A stretch of DNA of 64,000 nucleotides from Cellulosimicrobium protaetiae (GCF_009708005.2 NZ_CP052757.1:2914001-2978000); one strand, 5' to 3'; shown: positions 28,353 through 37,006, counted from the first letter of the stretch. Translations and numbers: made by a program. The notes: generated by a model not told the origin, from the letters alone.

Positions 28353-29002
28353 CAGGCGGTTCCCTCCGCGGGGGCGTCGGGTCGGGCGGACGGCCACGCG
28401 GCGGCGAGCCGGGCGCGCGTGTCACCCAGCAGCTCGGGCACGGCCTTGGTCTGCGCGACGATCGGCAGGAAGTTCGCGTCGCCCGCCCAGCGCGGCACGA
28501 CGTGCTGGTGCAGGTGCGCGGCGATGCCCGCGCCCGCGACCGCGCCCTGGTTCATGCCGAGGTTGAACCCGTCGGGTGCGGACACCGCGCGCACGACACG
28601 CATCGCGGTCTGCGTGAGGTGCGCGACCTCGACGGTCTCCGGCTCGGTGAGGTCCGTGTAGTCGGACACGTGGCGGTACGGCACGACCATGAGGTGGCCC
28701 GGGTTGTACGGGTAGAGGTTGAGCACGACGTACGCGGTCGCGCCGCGCGCGACGATCAGCCCGTCCTCGTCGGAGCGGTCCGGGATGCGGCAGAACGGGC
28801 ACTGGCCGCGCGAGTCGTCGGCCGGCTTGTCCTGCCCGCCGATGTACACCATGCGGTGCGGCGTCCACAGCCGGTCGAGGCCGTCGTCGAACCGCGGGTG
28901 CGTGCCCGGGAGCTCGACCGTCGCCCCGCTGCCGGGGTCGGGTACGGCGCCCGGGGCGGCCTCGTCGGCCGCCCCGGGCGCCCCCGTGCGCTCGTCGCCC
29001 AC
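28352..29002 (-). CDS. HIT-family nucleotide hydrolase/transferase
   Basis: 216 residues. The histidine triad is AAHLHQHVVPRW near residue 170. A zinc site may be formed by CPFC (QCPFCRIPDRSD) near residue 65, as in the branch related to Ap4A phosphorylases. It probably acts on dinucleoside polyphosphates or nucleotide conjugates. It is the first gene after thrS in the PIM operon, a conserved neighbourhood. Confidence 0.92.
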   Translation of the reverse strand: MGDERTGAPGAADEAAPGAVPDPGSGATVELPGTHPRFDDGLDRLWTPHRMVYIGGQDKPADDSRGQCPFCRIPDRSDEDGLIVARGATAYVVLNLYPYNPGHLMVVPYRHVSDYTDLTEPETVEVAHLTQTAMRVVRAVSAPDGFNLGMNQGAVAGAGIAAHLHQHVVPRWAGDANFLPIVAQTKAVPELLGDTRARLAAAWPSARPDAPAEGTA

Positions 29003-29008
29003 GCGGCG

Positions 29009-31036
29009 TCAGACCTGGACGCGGTCGCGGACGGCCGTGACGATCCGCTCGACCGCCTCGGCGACGGGCACGCCGTTCTCCTGGCGCCCGTCGCGGTACC
29101 GGAACGACACGGCGCCGCCCTCGACGTCCTCGCCGCCCGCGATGAGGACGAACGGCACCTTCTGCGTGCTCGCGTTGCGGATCTTCTTGCCGAAGCGGTC
29201 GTCGGAGTAGTCGACCTCGGCGCGGATCCCCTGCGCGCGCAGCTGCGCGACGACGTCCGCCAGGTAGTCGTTGAACGGCTCCGCGACCGGGACCGCGATC
29301 ACCTGGACGGGCGCGAGCCACGCCGGGAACGCCCCCGCGTAGTGCTCGAGCAGCACCGCGAAGAAGCGCTCGATCGAGCCGAACAGCGCCCGGTGGATCA
29401 TCACGGGGCGCTGGCGCGTCCCGTCCGCAGCCGTGTACTGGAGGTCGAACTTCTCGGGGAGGTTGAAGTCGAGCTGGATCGTCGACATCTGCCACGTCCG
29501 CCCGATCGCGTCCTTCGCCTGGACCGAGATCTTCGGGCCGTAGAACGCCGCCCCGCCCGGGTCGGGCACCAGGTCGAGGCCCGACGCGGTCGCGACCTCC
29601 TCGAGCGTGCGGGTCGCCTCCTCCCACGTCGCGTCGTCACCCACCGACTTCTCGGGGTCGCGCGTCGAGAGCTCCAGGTAGAAGTCGTCGAGCCCGTAGT
29701 CCTTGAGCAGGTCCAGCACGAACGTCAGGAGCGACGTGAGCTCGTCGCGCATCTGCTCGCGCGTGCAGTAGATGTGCGCGTCGTCCTGGGTGAAGCCGCG
29801 GGCGCGCGTGAGCCCGTGCACGACGCCCGACTTCTCGTACCGGTACACCGTGCCGAACTCGAACAGGCGCAGCGGCAGCTCGCGGTACGAACGGCCGCGC
29901 GCGTCGAAGATGAGGTTGTGCATCGGGCAGTTCATCGGCTTGAGGTAGTAGTCCTGCCCCGCACGCTTGACGTTGCCCTCGTCGTCGATCTCCTCGTCGA
30001 GGTGCATCGGGGGGTACATGCCCTCGGAGTACCAGTCGAGGTGACCCGACGTCTGGAAGAGCTTCGCCTTGGTGATGTGGGGGCTGTTGACGAACGAGTA
30101 GCCCGCCTCGACGTGACGCCTGCGCGAGTAGTCCTCCATCTCCATGCGGACCATCGCGCCCTTGGGGTGGAACACGGCCAGCCCCGAGCCGATCTCCTCC
30201 GGGAACGAGAAGAGGTCCATCTCGGCACCGAGCCGCCGGTGGTCGCGGCGCTCCGCCTCCGCGAGACGGTCGAGGTACGCCTTGAGCTCGTCCTTCGTCG
30301 GCCACGCCGTGCCGTAGATCCGCTGGAGCTGGGGGTTCTTCTCGCTGCCCCGCCAGTACGCCGCCGCGGAGCGCATGAGCTGGTAGCCGTTGCCGATGAG
30401 TCGCGTGCTCGGCAGGTGCGGGCCGCGGCACAGGTCCTTCCAGACCACGGTCTCGCTCTCGCGCCCGGCGCCGCGCACGTTGTCGTAGATCGTCAGCTCG
30501 CCGCCGCCGACCTCGACGCTCGCGCCCTCGGTGTCGTCGGCCGCACCGCCCTTGAGCCCGACGAGCTCGAGCTTGTACGGCTCGTGGGCGAGCTCGACGC
30601 GCGCCTCGTCCTCGGTCACGACCCGGCGGCGGAAGGTCTGGCCCTCCCGGACGATCCGGGACATCGCCTTGTCGAGGGCCTTGAGGTCCTCGGGCGTGAA
30701 CGGCGTCTCGACGTCGAAGTCGTAGTAGAACCCGTCGGTGACGGGCGGGCCGATGCCGAGCTTCGCGTCCGGGTTGACCTGCTGGACGGCCTGGGCGAGG
30801 ACGTGCGCGGCCGAGTGCCGCAGCACCGCGAGCCCGTCGGGCGAGTCGATGGTCACGCCCTCGACGACGTCGCCGTCGACGACCGGGGTGTCGAGGTCCT
30901 TGAGGACGCCGTTGACGCGGATCACGACGACGTCGCGACGAGCGGCGAACAGGTCCGTGCCCGTCGTGCCCGCCGTCACCGTGGTCTCCTCGGCCTCGAG
31001 GGTGATGGTGAGGGGTGACGAGACGACGTCAGACAC
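29009..31036 (-). CDS. thrS: Threonyl-tRNA synthetase
   Basis: 675 residues. An N-terminal TGS domain, an editing domain with [12 protein letters not shown], and a class II core with motif 2 [32 protein letters not shown] and motif 3 ([31 protein letters not shown]) are seen, then the anticodon-binding domain. GTG 31036 has GGAG 7 nt upstream. A hairpin terminator separates it from the small gene upstream. I see no T-box leader. Confidence 0.97.
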   Translation of the reverse strand: MSDVVSSPLTITLEAEETTVTAGTTGTDLFAARRDVVVIRVNGVLKDLDTPVVDGDVVEGVTIDSPDGLAVLRHSAAHVLAQAVQQVNPDAKLGIGPPVTDGFYYDFDVETPFTPEDLKALDKAMSRIVREGQTFRRRVVTEDEARVELAHEPYKLELVGLKGGAADDTEGASVEVGGGELTIYDNVRGAGRESETVVWKDLCRGPHLPSTRLIGNGYQLMRSAAAYWRGSEKNPQLQRIYGTAWPTKDELKAYLDRLAEAERRDHRRLGAEMDLFSFPEEIGSGLAVFHPKGAMVRMEMEDYSRRRHVEAGYSFVNSPHITKAKLFQTSGHLDWYSEGMYPPMHLDEEIDDEGNVKRAGQDYYLKPMNCPMHNLIFDARGRSYRELPLRLFEFGTVYRYEKSGVVHGLTRARGFTQDDAHIYCTREQMRDELTSLLTFVLDLLKDYGLDDFYLELSTRDPEKSVGDDATWEEATRTLEEVATASGLDLVPDPGGAAFYGPKISVQAKDAIGRTWQMSTIQLDFNLPEKFDLQYTAADGTRQRPVMIHRALFGSIERFFAVLLEHYAGAFPAWLAPVQVIAVPVAEPFNDYLADVVAQLRAQGIRAEVDYSDDRFGKKIRNASTQKVPFVLIAGGEDVEGGAVSFRYRDGRQENGVPVAEAVERIVTAVRDRVQV

Positions 31037-31124
31037 GTCCGTGCTCCGTTCTGCTGGCGGGTGGCGCGCACCGCGCGCCCGGTCGAGGTCCTGCGGCCGG
31101 CGGGCACCTGCCCGACAGCACGAA

Positions 31125-31147
31125 GGGCGCCGTCGTGGACGGCGCCC
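31125..31147 (-). terminator. Hairpin between Rv0909-like gene and thrS
   Basis: A perfect 10-bp stem GGGCGCCGTC/GACGGCGCCC with a 3-nt loop lies downstream of the small gene, followed on the minus strand by TTCGTGCTGT. It also lies in the thrS leader region and could act on read-through. Confidence 0.65.
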
Positions 31148-31169
31148 CTCGATCGTACCGACCCGCAGG

Positions 31170-31349
31170 TCAGTCGTTGTGCTCCTTGGCCTTCTCGGCC
31201 ACGGTGTCGACGTGCTGGTCGACCGAGTCCGGCGCGACCGACTTGATCTTCTCCGCGACGTCGTCGATCCGCTCGTCGGTGAGGAACTCCTTCGCCTTGC
31301 CGAGGAGGTCGCCGAGACCCCCCTCGCTCTTCGGTGTCTGCTCGCTCAT
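31170..31349 (-). CDS. Small Rv0909-like antitoxin-family protein
   Basis: 59 residues, very hydrophilic: starts [21 protein letters not shown] and ends [10 protein letters not shown]. The pattern [11 protein letters not shown]...[31 protein letters not shown] resembles the actinobacterial Rv0909 antitoxin family, whose members are often found without a toxin. A GGAGGGA site precedes ATG 31349. No toxin gene is adjacent; the divergent HTH gene lies 160 bp away. Antitoxin activity is therefore only a family label. Confidence 0.8.
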   Translation of the reverse strand: MSEQTPKSEGGLGDLLGKAKEFLTDERIDDVAEKIKSVAPDSVDQHVDTVAEKAKEHND

Positions 31350-31496
31350 GCCGGCTCCCTCCGGGTCGGTGGCGCGCGGGTCGCGCCCGGGGCTCCGGGC
31401 ACGTCCGTGCCCGTTCGTGGCCCGTTCGGAACGCTACCCCGCGCGACCCGCGCCCCGCGACGGGAGGGCGGGGCGCAGGGACCTGCACCGGCCTGC

Positions 31497-31502
31497 CACA
31501 AT
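31497..31502 (+). promoter_or_regulatory. -10 box, leaderless start of HTH gene
   Basis: CACAAT ends 7 nt before ATG 31510, with no Shine-Dalgarno sequence. Confidence 0.45.
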
Positions 31503-31509
31503 CGTCGCC

Positions 31510-31953
31510 ATGGACGACGACGTGGCACCCGGCGAGCGGACCGCACGAGTCTTCCGCCGCCGGCTCAACGAGCTCTTCGCCCGGGGTCGTGGCGGACGCC
31601 CCGTGACCAACCGCGAGGCCGCGCAGTGGATGACCGAACGCGGGTACTCCATCAACGAGGCCTACCTCAGCGCGCTCCGCGGCGGCCACCGCTCCTCGCC
31701 GAGCCTGCGCGTCGTCGAGGGCATCGCCGCGTTCTTCCACGTCAGCACCGGCAGCCTCGTCGACCCCGAGGAGGACCCCGACGCCCGCCTGCGAGCCGCG
31801 CTCGCCGACGAGGGCGTCGAGCAGTTCGCGCTCCGCGCCCAGGGGCTGTCCCCCGAGAACGTCCGGGCGATCATCGAGATCGTGGACCGCGTGCGACGCC
31901 TGGAGCACCTTCCCCCCGTGACCCCGCCCACGCCGGACGACGACCGTGGATGA
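31510..31953 (+). CDS. XRE-type helix-turn-helix regulator
   Basis: 147 residues. The HTH region VTNREAAQWMTERGYSINEAYLSALRGGHRSSPSLRVVEGIAAFFHVSTGSL (residues about 35-85) has the XRE layout, ending in the usual choice of partner region. A helical C-terminal part (SPENVRAIIEIVDRVRRLE) may dimerise. Gene overlap with the HEXXH peptidase gene makes it likely that the peptidase cleaves or controls this regulator, as in the ImmR/ImmA and DdrO/IrrE pairs. That relation is inference from family precedent. Confidence 0.85.
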   Translation: MDDDVAPGERTARVFRRRLNELFARGRGGRPVTNREAAQWMTERGYSINEAYLSALRGGHRSSPSLRVVEGIAAFFHVSTGSLVDPEEDPDARLRAALADEGVEQFALRAQGLSPENVRAIIEIVDRVRRLEHLPPVTPPTPDDDRG

Positions 31954-32350
31954 CCTCCTGCGCGCCGCGGGACTGGACCGCGCCCGCAGCATCGAGGAGG
32001 CGTGCCGCCTGGTCGCCGCGGTGCGCGGCCGCCCCCTGGAGGTCGTGGAGGGCGACCTCGGACCCGGCGTGTCCGGGCTCTGGCTGGCCTTCCCCGAGCG
32101 TGACCTCGTCCTCGTCGACGCCCGCCAGACGCTCCCTGGGCAGCACCGCGACCACGTCGTCGCGCACGAGCTCGTCCACGTCCTCGAGGCCGTCGGCGCC
32201 ACGACGGCGGCGCCCGTCGGTGCGTGCCGGGACGGTCACCGGGACCCCGGCGAGCTGCGCGTCGAGCGCCTCGCGAGCGAGCTCATGATCTCCATCGCGT
32301 CCCACGGCAGCTCCGCCACACGGCTCACCTCCCTCGAGCTGTACCGGTGA
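31946..32350 (+). CDS. ImmA/IrrE-like metallopeptidase
   Basis: 134 residues. The zinc motif HELVH (VVAHELVHVLE, residues about 71-81) is the HEXXH signature, with a helical C-terminus (ELRVERLASELMIS) that can supply the third ligand Glu. The protein is short, as expected for ImmA/IrrE enzymes without extra domains. GTG 31946 overlaps the HTH gene by 8 bases, and its stop overlaps the next gene by GTGA, so the three are one translational unit. Confidence 0.8.
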   Translation: MDDLLRAAGLDRARSIEEACRLVAAVRGRPLEVVEGDLGPGVSGLWLAFPERDLVLVDARQTLPGQHRDHVVAHELVHVLEAVGATTAAPVGACRDGHRDPGELRVERLASELMISIASHGSSATRLTSLELYR

Positions 32351-33435
32351 GCCACGCCTTCGGCGTCCTCGCCGTGGCGCTCTTCGCCACGGCGTCCGCC
32401 TGGACGGGGCTGCGCGCCCGCACCGGCGCCGACGCGGCGCTGCCGCTCGGGCTGGGGTTCGTCGCGCTCGCGTCCGCGTTCCGCGTCCCGGCCGCGGCCG
32501 AGCTGCTCAAGACCTGGGCGCCCGCGGGGACGCACGAGGTCGCCAAGCACGTCGCGCTCGTCACCGGATGCCTGTTCGTCGGGGTCTGGGCGTACGGCGC
32601 CACCACCGGCCGCGCCCCGCGCACGCGGTACGTGGCGCTCGCGGCCGTCGCCGTCGGTGCCGCGATGGTCGCGATCGCGGTCGTGAGCGGCCCGTGGACC
32701 ACGCACGACCTCGACGCGCAGGTACGGGACCGGCCACTCATGTGGGGCTACTGGGCGCTCTACTACGGGACGTTCGTGGCGGCGACGGCGACGTTCGCCG
32801 TCTCGTGCGTCCGCACGCGCTCGCAGCGACCCGTGCGACTGCGCTGGGGGATGGACGTCGCGGCCGCGGGCGCGGTCGTCGCCGTCGGGTGGGCGGTGGT
32901 GAGCTTCGTGGCGATGGTGCAGCACGAGCCGGGCAGCACCGAGCCGTACCTCGTCCTCGGCCTGCGGACGCGCTACCTCGTGCTCGCGGCGAGCGTCCTG
33001 CTGACGGTCGGCATCGTGGGACAGCTCGCGTCGTCGGCGGCGTTCGCGCGCGAGCGCCGCCGTGACCTCGGCCACCTCCACGCCTTCCTCGCCACGGCCG
33101 TGGGCGACGGCGGGCTGCGCGGGTCGAGCGCCGCCGTGGACGAGTACCACCGCACCATCGAGATCCTCGACGGCCTGGCCGCGCTGGCCCTCCACTCCCG
33201 CCGGGACGACGTGGACCACGTGCGGGTCGCCGTGCCGGGCAGCCCGCGCGAGGTGATCCTCGCCTACCAGCTCCAGGTCGCGGCGACCCGACGTGGCCGC
33301 GGTGACGCGCCGAGCGCCGAGCCGGACGACTGGTCGGGGCTGCTCGCCGACGACGACGCGCTGCGGAGGCTCGGACGCGCGCTGCGCGACCGCACGAGCC
33401 GGGAGGCGACCGTCCGGGTGCTGGAGGGGGTCTGA
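32347..33435 (+). CDS. Seven-helix membrane protein (MAB_1171c/DUF6545-like)
   Basis: 362 residues. Seven hydrophobic segments fill residues about 1-235, including VLAVALFATASAWTGL, HVALVTGCLFVGVWAYGA, YWALYYGTFVAATATFAVSCV and YLVLAASVLLTVGIVGQLA. A soluble C-terminal domain of about 130 residues follows, rich in His/Arg/Asp (DEYHRTIEILDGLAALALHSRRDDVDHV). The topology resembles the MAB_1171c family named as putative transporters, which occur with XRE and ImmA/IrrE genes. Transport is not supported by any motif I can see; a sensor role is equally plausible. Confidence 0.75.
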   Translation: MSHAFGVLAVALFATASAWTGLRARTGADAALPLGLGFVALASAFRVPAAAELLKTWAPAGTHEVAKHVALVTGCLFVGVWAYGATTGRAPRTRYVALAAVAVGAAMVAIAVVSGPWTTHDLDAQVRDRPLMWGYWALYYGTFVAATATFAVSCVRTRSQRPVRLRWGMDVAAAGAVVAVGWAVVSFVAMVQHEPGSTEPYLVLGLRTRYLVLAASVLLTVGIVGQLASSAAFARERRRDLGHLHAFLATAVGDGGLRGSSAAVDEYHRTIEILDGLAALALHSRRDDVDHVRVAVPGSPREVILAYQLQVAATRRGRGDAPSAEPDDWSGLLADDDALRRLGRALRDRTSREATVRVLEGV

Positions 33436-34020
33436 GTCACGCCGCCGTGGCTCGACGCCAAGCTCCCCCTGCGCGCTTGGCCCCGCGCCGAGCCTCGGCC
33501 GGCGGGGCTCAACCTACAGACAGACTCTCCGGGGCGCAACACGCCTTACAGTTGAAATCTCAACGGTCCGTGGCGATTCGCGCGGCCGTCCGCGGCGTCC
33601 GGCAGGGTGGCGGTGAGGCACGCCTCGCGGCACGCTCGGAGGTCGTCGCGGATCCGAGGAGCGCGAGCCCTGCGCTCGTCCCGGTCGCTCGGGATGCCGC
33701 TCCGCATCGCCGCGCGCAGGGTGCGCCACCCTGCCACGACGGCGCCATGTCGGCATCTCCGAAACCACCTCGTCCCCCGATCCTCGATCACCACCGGGCC
33801 GTGCGCGAAGCCCTACCCTTCGACGACGGCCGCTGGCTCCGATTCGACGCCGACCGCACACGGATCTCGCGAGGAGCCGCCTCATCCACCGGGCCGGCGC
33901 CCTCGTACGCTCCCCTGACGCGCCCCGCAGGTGCCCAGAGCCGGTTCGCGGACCTTCATGGGCAAAGCGAGAAGGCCCCCCGAGCTCAGCGATTCGCTGG
34001 TCGGAGGGCCTTTCGAGAGG
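33436..34020. other. 585-bp region without a confident gene
   Basis: Between the membrane protein and tRNA-Val this stretch has lower GC than its surroundings in parts. It holds the dyad GTTGA-AATC-TCAAC at 33553-33566, and two weak reading frames: 33546-33794 on the minus strand (82 codons, good G+C at third positions only in its middle) and 33747-34118 on the plus strand, which runs antisense through the tRNA. Neither resembles a family I know. A tRNA terminator occupies 33972-34012. Confidence 0.6.
33972..34012 (-). terminator. Terminator of tRNA-Val(CAC)
   Basis: A 12-bp stem with one mismatch (33972-33983 with 34001-34012) lies 9 bp beyond the tRNA 3' end, with an inner CAGC/GCTG stem. 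TCTCGCTTTG follows on the minus strand. Confidence 0.75.
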
Positions 34021-34021
34021 G

Positions 34022-34093
34022 TGGGCGATACTGGGTTCGAACCAGTGACCTCTTCGGTGTGAACGAAGCGCGCTACCACTGCGCCAATCGCCC
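34022..34093 (-). tRNA. tRNA-Val (anticodon CAC)
   Basis: 72 nt cloverleaf: acceptor GGGCGAT/ATCGCCC, D-arm GCGC/GCGC, anticodon stem CTTCG/CGAAG with loop TTCACAC, T-arm ACTGG/CCAGT. Discriminator A; CCA is not encoded. A TAGTAT promoter box lies upstream at 34112-34107. Confidence 0.97.
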
Positions 34094-34106
34094 GAGTGCG
34101 AGGTCG

Positions 34107-34112
34107 ATACTA
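34107..34112 (-). promoter_or_regulatory. -10 box of tRNA-Val(CAC)
   Basis: TAGTAT on the minus strand, 13 nt before the tRNA 5' end; the same hexamer precedes the second tRNA cluster. Confidence 0.5.
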
Positions 34113-34147
34113 GCCTGAAACGGACCGGATCGAAAAACCAGCCCCGA

Positions 34148-35068
34148 TCAGGGGTCGAGACGCTCGCGACGGCGCCGCTCGAAGAGCTCGCGCGCGGCGA
34201 GCGACAGCTCCCCGGCTGCCACGTCCACGCCGTCGAGCCAGGTCACGGGCTGGACGTTGCGGACCGAGCCGGTGAGGAGCAGGTTCGCCTCCCCCGCGGT
34301 CACCTCGTCGAGCACAGAGAACGGGAGCTCCCCCGGGTGCGCCTCGCGCACCGGCAGCCCGTCCTCCGCGGCCCACTCGAGCAGCAGCTCGCGCGTGATG
34401 CCGGCGAGGCACCCCGACGCCAGGAGCGGCGTGACGAGCTCGCCCCCGCGCTCGACGAAGACGTTCGCCCCCGTGCCCTCGCACAGCTCGCCCGCGGTGT
34501 TCGCCAGGAGCGCCTCGTCACCGCCCTTCGCGACGGCGTCGGCGAGCGCGACCACGTTCTCGGCGTACGACGTCGTCTTGAGCCCGGCGACGGCCGACCG
34601 CTCGTTGCGCGTCCACGGCGAGCGCACGGCGCGTCCCGTCGGGCTGATGGTCGCGGGCCCCGCGGCGACGACGACGGTCTGCGCGCCGGGCGTCCGGCCG
34701 GACCCGAGCGGGCCGACCCCGGCGGTCACGGTGATGCGCAGGCGTCCGACGCCGCCCGCTCCTGCGCGTGCCCGCGCAGCGGCCTCGGCGAGCACGGCGG
34801 TGACGCCGTCGAGCACCCGCTGCTCGTCCGGCGCGTCGAGCCCGAGGCCCGACGCGGACCGCGCGAGCCGGCGCAGGTGCCGCGTGAGCGCGAACGCCTG
34901 CCCGTCGAACACGGCGCACGTCTCGAACACGCCGTCCCCGACCGTGAGGCCGTGGTCCACGGCGCTGAGCGCCTGCTCGCCCGGGCCGACGAGGTGCCCG
35001 TCGGCCCAGATCACGAGGTTGTCGGACGGGCGGTCGGACGTCGGCGTCGTGGCGGCTGCGGGGCTCAT
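34148..35068 (-). CDS. pabC: Aminodeoxychorismate lyase-like class IV aminotransferase
   Basis: 306 residues, PLP fold-type IV. The PLP lysine lies in AGLKTTSYAENVVAL; EGTGANVFVE and ITRELLLEWA are conserved blocks. It probably converts aminodeoxychorismate to 4-aminobenzoate for folate, because its start overlaps the stop of a pabB-type gene (ATGA). A branched-chain or D-amino-acid aminotransferase cannot be excluded by sequence alone. Confidence 0.85.
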   Translation of the reverse strand: MSPAAATTPTSDRPSDNLVIWADGHLVGPGEQALSAVDHGLTVGDGVFETCAVFDGQAFALTRHLRRLARSASGLGLDAPDEQRVLDGVTAVLAEAAARARAGAGGVGRLRITVTAGVGPLGSGRTPGAQTVVVAAGPATISPTGRAVRSPWTRNERSAVAGLKTTSYAENVVALADAVAKGGDEALLANTAGELCEGTGANVFVERGGELVTPLLASGCLAGITRELLLEWAAEDGLPVREAHPGELPFSVLDEVTAGEANLLLTGSVRNVQPVTWLDGVDVAAGELSLAARELFERRRRERLDP

Positions 35069-36168
35069 GGCTCCAGTGTGCCGGAGGCGAGGCCGACGAG
35101 CCGTCGCGCCTTGAGCTCGGTCTCCTCCCACTCGCGCGCGGGGTCGCTCCCCCACGTGATCCCGGCCCCGGTACCGAACCGGAGCACGCCGTCGGCCCAC
35201 CAGAACGTCCGGATCCCCACCGCGAGCACCGCCTCGTCCCCGTCGACCCAGCCGATCGCGCCGCAGTACGGACCGCGCGGCACGGGCTCGAGCGCCTCGA
35301 TGATCCGCAGCGCCGACGACTTCGGTGCGCCGGACACGGACGCGGGCGGGAACGTCGCGTCCAGCAGCGCCGGCCACAGGGCAGCGGTGCCGCGCAGCCC
35401 GGGGCGGACACGGCCGGCGACCGTGCTGACGAGGTGCACGAGGCCGGGGTGCCGCTCGACGGCGAGCAGGTCCGTGACCTCGACGGTCCCCGCGTCGCAC
35501 ACCCGCTGGAGGTCGTTGCGCACGAGGTCGGTGATCATGACGTTCTCCGCGCGGTCCTTGGCGGTGAGCCCGTCCGGCGTGGGCGCGGTGCCCTTGATGG
35601 GGCCGGAGGTGACGGTCCCGCCCGCGACGCGGAGATAGAGCTCGGGGGACGCGCTCACGACCCACACCGGGTCGACGCCGGAGCTCGCGGGGACGTGCAG
35701 GACGCCCGCGTAGGGCGCCGGGTTCCCGCGGGCCAGACGGCGGCCGAGGGCCACGGCGTCCGGCTCACCGCCGTCCGGGAGGACGAGGGGGGCGGACAGG
35801 ACCCGGCAGACGTTGGCCTGGTAGACCTCGCCCTCGCGGACCTCGTCACGCACACGGGTGACCGCGGCCTCGTAGGTCGCCCGGTCCATCGACGTGACCC
35901 AGTCGGACGGCGCCGGGCCATGCCACGCGTCACCGCCGCCGTCGTCCGGGGCGAGGCCTGCCGGGTCGACCCGCTCGGCGAACCGCCAGGCGCGCGCCCG
36001 GCCGCCGCGGGCAGGGGCGTCGAAGTCCACCACGACGAACCACGGGCCGCCGTCGCCGAGCCGCTCCGGCTCGCGCCACAGGTCGACGACCTCCAGCACA
36101 CCGGTGGCGGCGCGGCCGGCGAAGCGCGCGAGCCCCGGCCCCGTCGACGTTCTCCCAGGTCCTGGCAC
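35065..36168 (-). CDS. pabB: Aminodeoxychorismate synthase component I
   Basis: 367 residues, chorismate-utilising enzyme. Motif SGPIKGTAPTPD carries the Lys typical of PabB (anthranilate synthase has Ala at this place). AENVMITDLVRNDL and SGAPKSSALRIIEALE complete the active site. The protein lacks a glutaminase domain, and the matching PabA is not in the window. GTG 36168 has TAGCGT ending 6 nt upstream and no ribosome binding site. Confidence 0.9.
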   Translation of the reverse strand: MPGPGRTSTGPGLARFAGRAATGVLEVVDLWREPERLGDGGPWFVVVDFDAPARGGRARAWRFAERVDPAGLAPDDGGGDAWHGPAPSDWVTSMDRATYEAAVTRVRDEVREGEVYQANVCRVLSAPLVLPDGGEPDAVALGRRLARGNPAPYAGVLHVPASSGVDPVWVVSASPELYLRVAGGTVTSGPIKGTAPTPDGLTAKDRAENVMITDLVRNDLQRVCDAGTVEVTDLLAVERHPGLVHLVSTVAGRVRPGLRGTAALWPALLDATFPPASVSGAPKSSALRIIEALEPVPRGPYCGAIGWVDGDEAVLAVGIRTFWWADGVLRFGTGAGITWGSDPAREWEETELKARRLVGLASGTLEP

Positions 36169-36174
36169 GGGACC

Positions 36175-36180
36175 ACGCTA
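36175..36180 (-). promoter_or_regulatory. -10 box, leaderless start of pabB
   Basis: TAGCGT on the minus strand ends 6 nt before GTG 36168. Confidence 0.5.
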
Positions 36181-36245
36181 CCGACCGCGTGCGCGCGACC
36201 CGGACGCGGCCGGGGACGGACCCGACGCGCACGGGACGGCGCCGG

Positions 36246-36276
36246 TTGGACTCCGGGCGCGAACGTGGACTAATGT
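36246..36276 (+). promoter_or_regulatory. Promoter of first tRNA cluster
   Basis: TTGGAC (36246-36251) and ACTAAT (36269-36274) are 17 bp apart, about 70 bp before tRNA-Gly; TAATGT at 36271 is an alternative -10. Confidence 0.5.
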
Positions 36277-36344
36277 CTGGGACGCGCCGGAACGCCGGAG
36301 GGCAGCAGGAAGCGATTCCTCGACACCTTCCAGGGTCCGGCCGC

Positions 36345-36417
36345 GCGGATGTGGCTCAGTTGGTAGAGCATCACCTTGCCAAGGTGAGGGTCGCGGGTTC
36401 GAGTCCCGTCATCCGCT
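36345..36417 (+). tRNA. tRNA-Gly (anticodon GCC), copy 1
   Basis: 73 nt: acceptor GCGGATG/CATCCGC, anticodon stem TCACC/GGTGA with loop TTGCCAA. Discriminator T; no encoded CCA. Identical in sequence to copy 2. Confidence 0.98.
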
Positions 36418-36465
36418 CGGAGGCCCACTCCCCGACCGCCCTCGCGGCGGTGGGGAGCAGGTCGC

Positions 36466-36536
36466 GGTGGAGTGGCCGAGAGGCGAGGCAGCGGCCTGCA
36501 AAGCCGTATACGTGGGTTCGAATCCCATCTCCACCT
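36466..36536 (+). tRNA. tRNA-Cys (anticodon GCA), copy 1
   Basis: 71 nt: acceptor GGTGGAG/CTCCACC, anticodon loop CTGCAAA, T-arm GTGGG/CCCAT (ends G-T). Discriminator T. Identical to copy 2. Confidence 0.97.
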
Positions 36537-36557
36537 CGCAACAGCACCACCCCTTTG

Positions 36558-36629
36558 GGGCGATTGGCGCAGCGGTAGCGCGCTTCCCTGACACGGAAGA
36601 GGTCACTGGTTCGATCCCAGTATCGCCCA
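36558..36629 (+). tRNA. tRNA-Val (anticodon GAC), copy 1
   Basis: 72 nt: acceptor GGGCGAT/ATCGCCC, anticodon stem CTTCC/GGAAG with loop CTGACAC. Differs from tRNA-Val(CAC) only in the anticodon arm and single bases of the D and T loops. Confidence 0.97.
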
Positions 36630-36637
36630 CGAGCACT

Positions 36638-36679
36638 CGCGAGAGGCCGCCCCGGCACCGTCCGGAGCGGCCTCTCGCG
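36638..36679 (+). terminator. Terminator of first tRNA cluster
   Basis: Perfect 13-bp stem CGCGAGAGGCCGC/GCGGCCTCTCGCG with a 16-nt loop, 8 bp after tRNA-Val copy 1. Confidence 0.75.
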
Positions 36680-36727
36680 TGCCGACCATCACCCGGACCG
36701 GATGCACGGTCCTGGCCGGAAGTCGGC

Positions 36728-36733
36728 TAGTAT
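36728..36733 (+). promoter_or_regulatory. -10 box of second tRNA cluster
   Basis: TAGTAT about 50 bp before tRNA-Gly copy 2; no clear -35 hexamer. Confidence 0.5.
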
Positions 36734-36783
36734 GTGCTTCGCGCCGGATCGTCGGAGGGTTCTCACCCTCGAAGACCGGCCGC

Positions 36784-36856
36784 GCGGATGTGGCTCAGTT
36801 GGTAGAGCATCACCTTGCCAAGGTGAGGGTCGCGGGTTCGAGTCCCGTCATCCGCT
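36784..36856 (+). tRNA. tRNA-Gly (anticodon GCC), copy 2
   Basis: Same 73-nt sequence as copy 1. The shared flanks (CGCG before, TCGGAGGCCCACTC after) show that the duplication included spacer DNA. Confidence 0.98.
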
Positions 36857-36912
36857 CGGAGGCCCACTCTCTGGCCTGCTCCTTCAGGAGCATGAGAGAG
36901 GACGCGTCTCAA

Positions 36913-36983
36913 GGTGGAGTGGCCGAGAGGCGAGGCAGCGGCCTGCAAAGCCGTATACGTGGGTTCGAATCCCATCTCCACCT
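36913..36983 (+). tRNA. tRNA-Cys (anticodon GCA), copy 2
   Basis: Same 71-nt sequence as copy 1. Spacers on both sides have diverged from those of copy 1. Confidence 0.97.
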
Positions 36984-37006
36984 CGCATGCAGTGCAGCAT
37001 CACCCC

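Noticed and set aside
31037-31169. T-box or riboswitch leader before thrS
   Set aside because: No T-box core or specifier loop is visible and the gap is only 133 bp; the one hairpin fits the terminator of the upstream small gene.
31170-31953. Rv0909-like gene and HTH gene as a classical toxin-antitoxin pair
   Set aside because: They are divergent, neither looks like a toxin, and the HTH gene is coupled to the peptidase instead.
33546-33794. Minus-strand frame of 82 codons in the gap after the membrane protein
   Set aside because: Third-position G+C is high only in the middle; there is no ribosome binding site and no recognisable family. Kept only in the description of the gap.
33747-34118. 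Plus-strand frame of 123 codons starting MSASPKPPRPP
   Set aside because: Its second half is the antisense of tRNA-Val(CAC) and its terminator. The first half looks slightly protein-like but lacks a promoter or homologue I can name.
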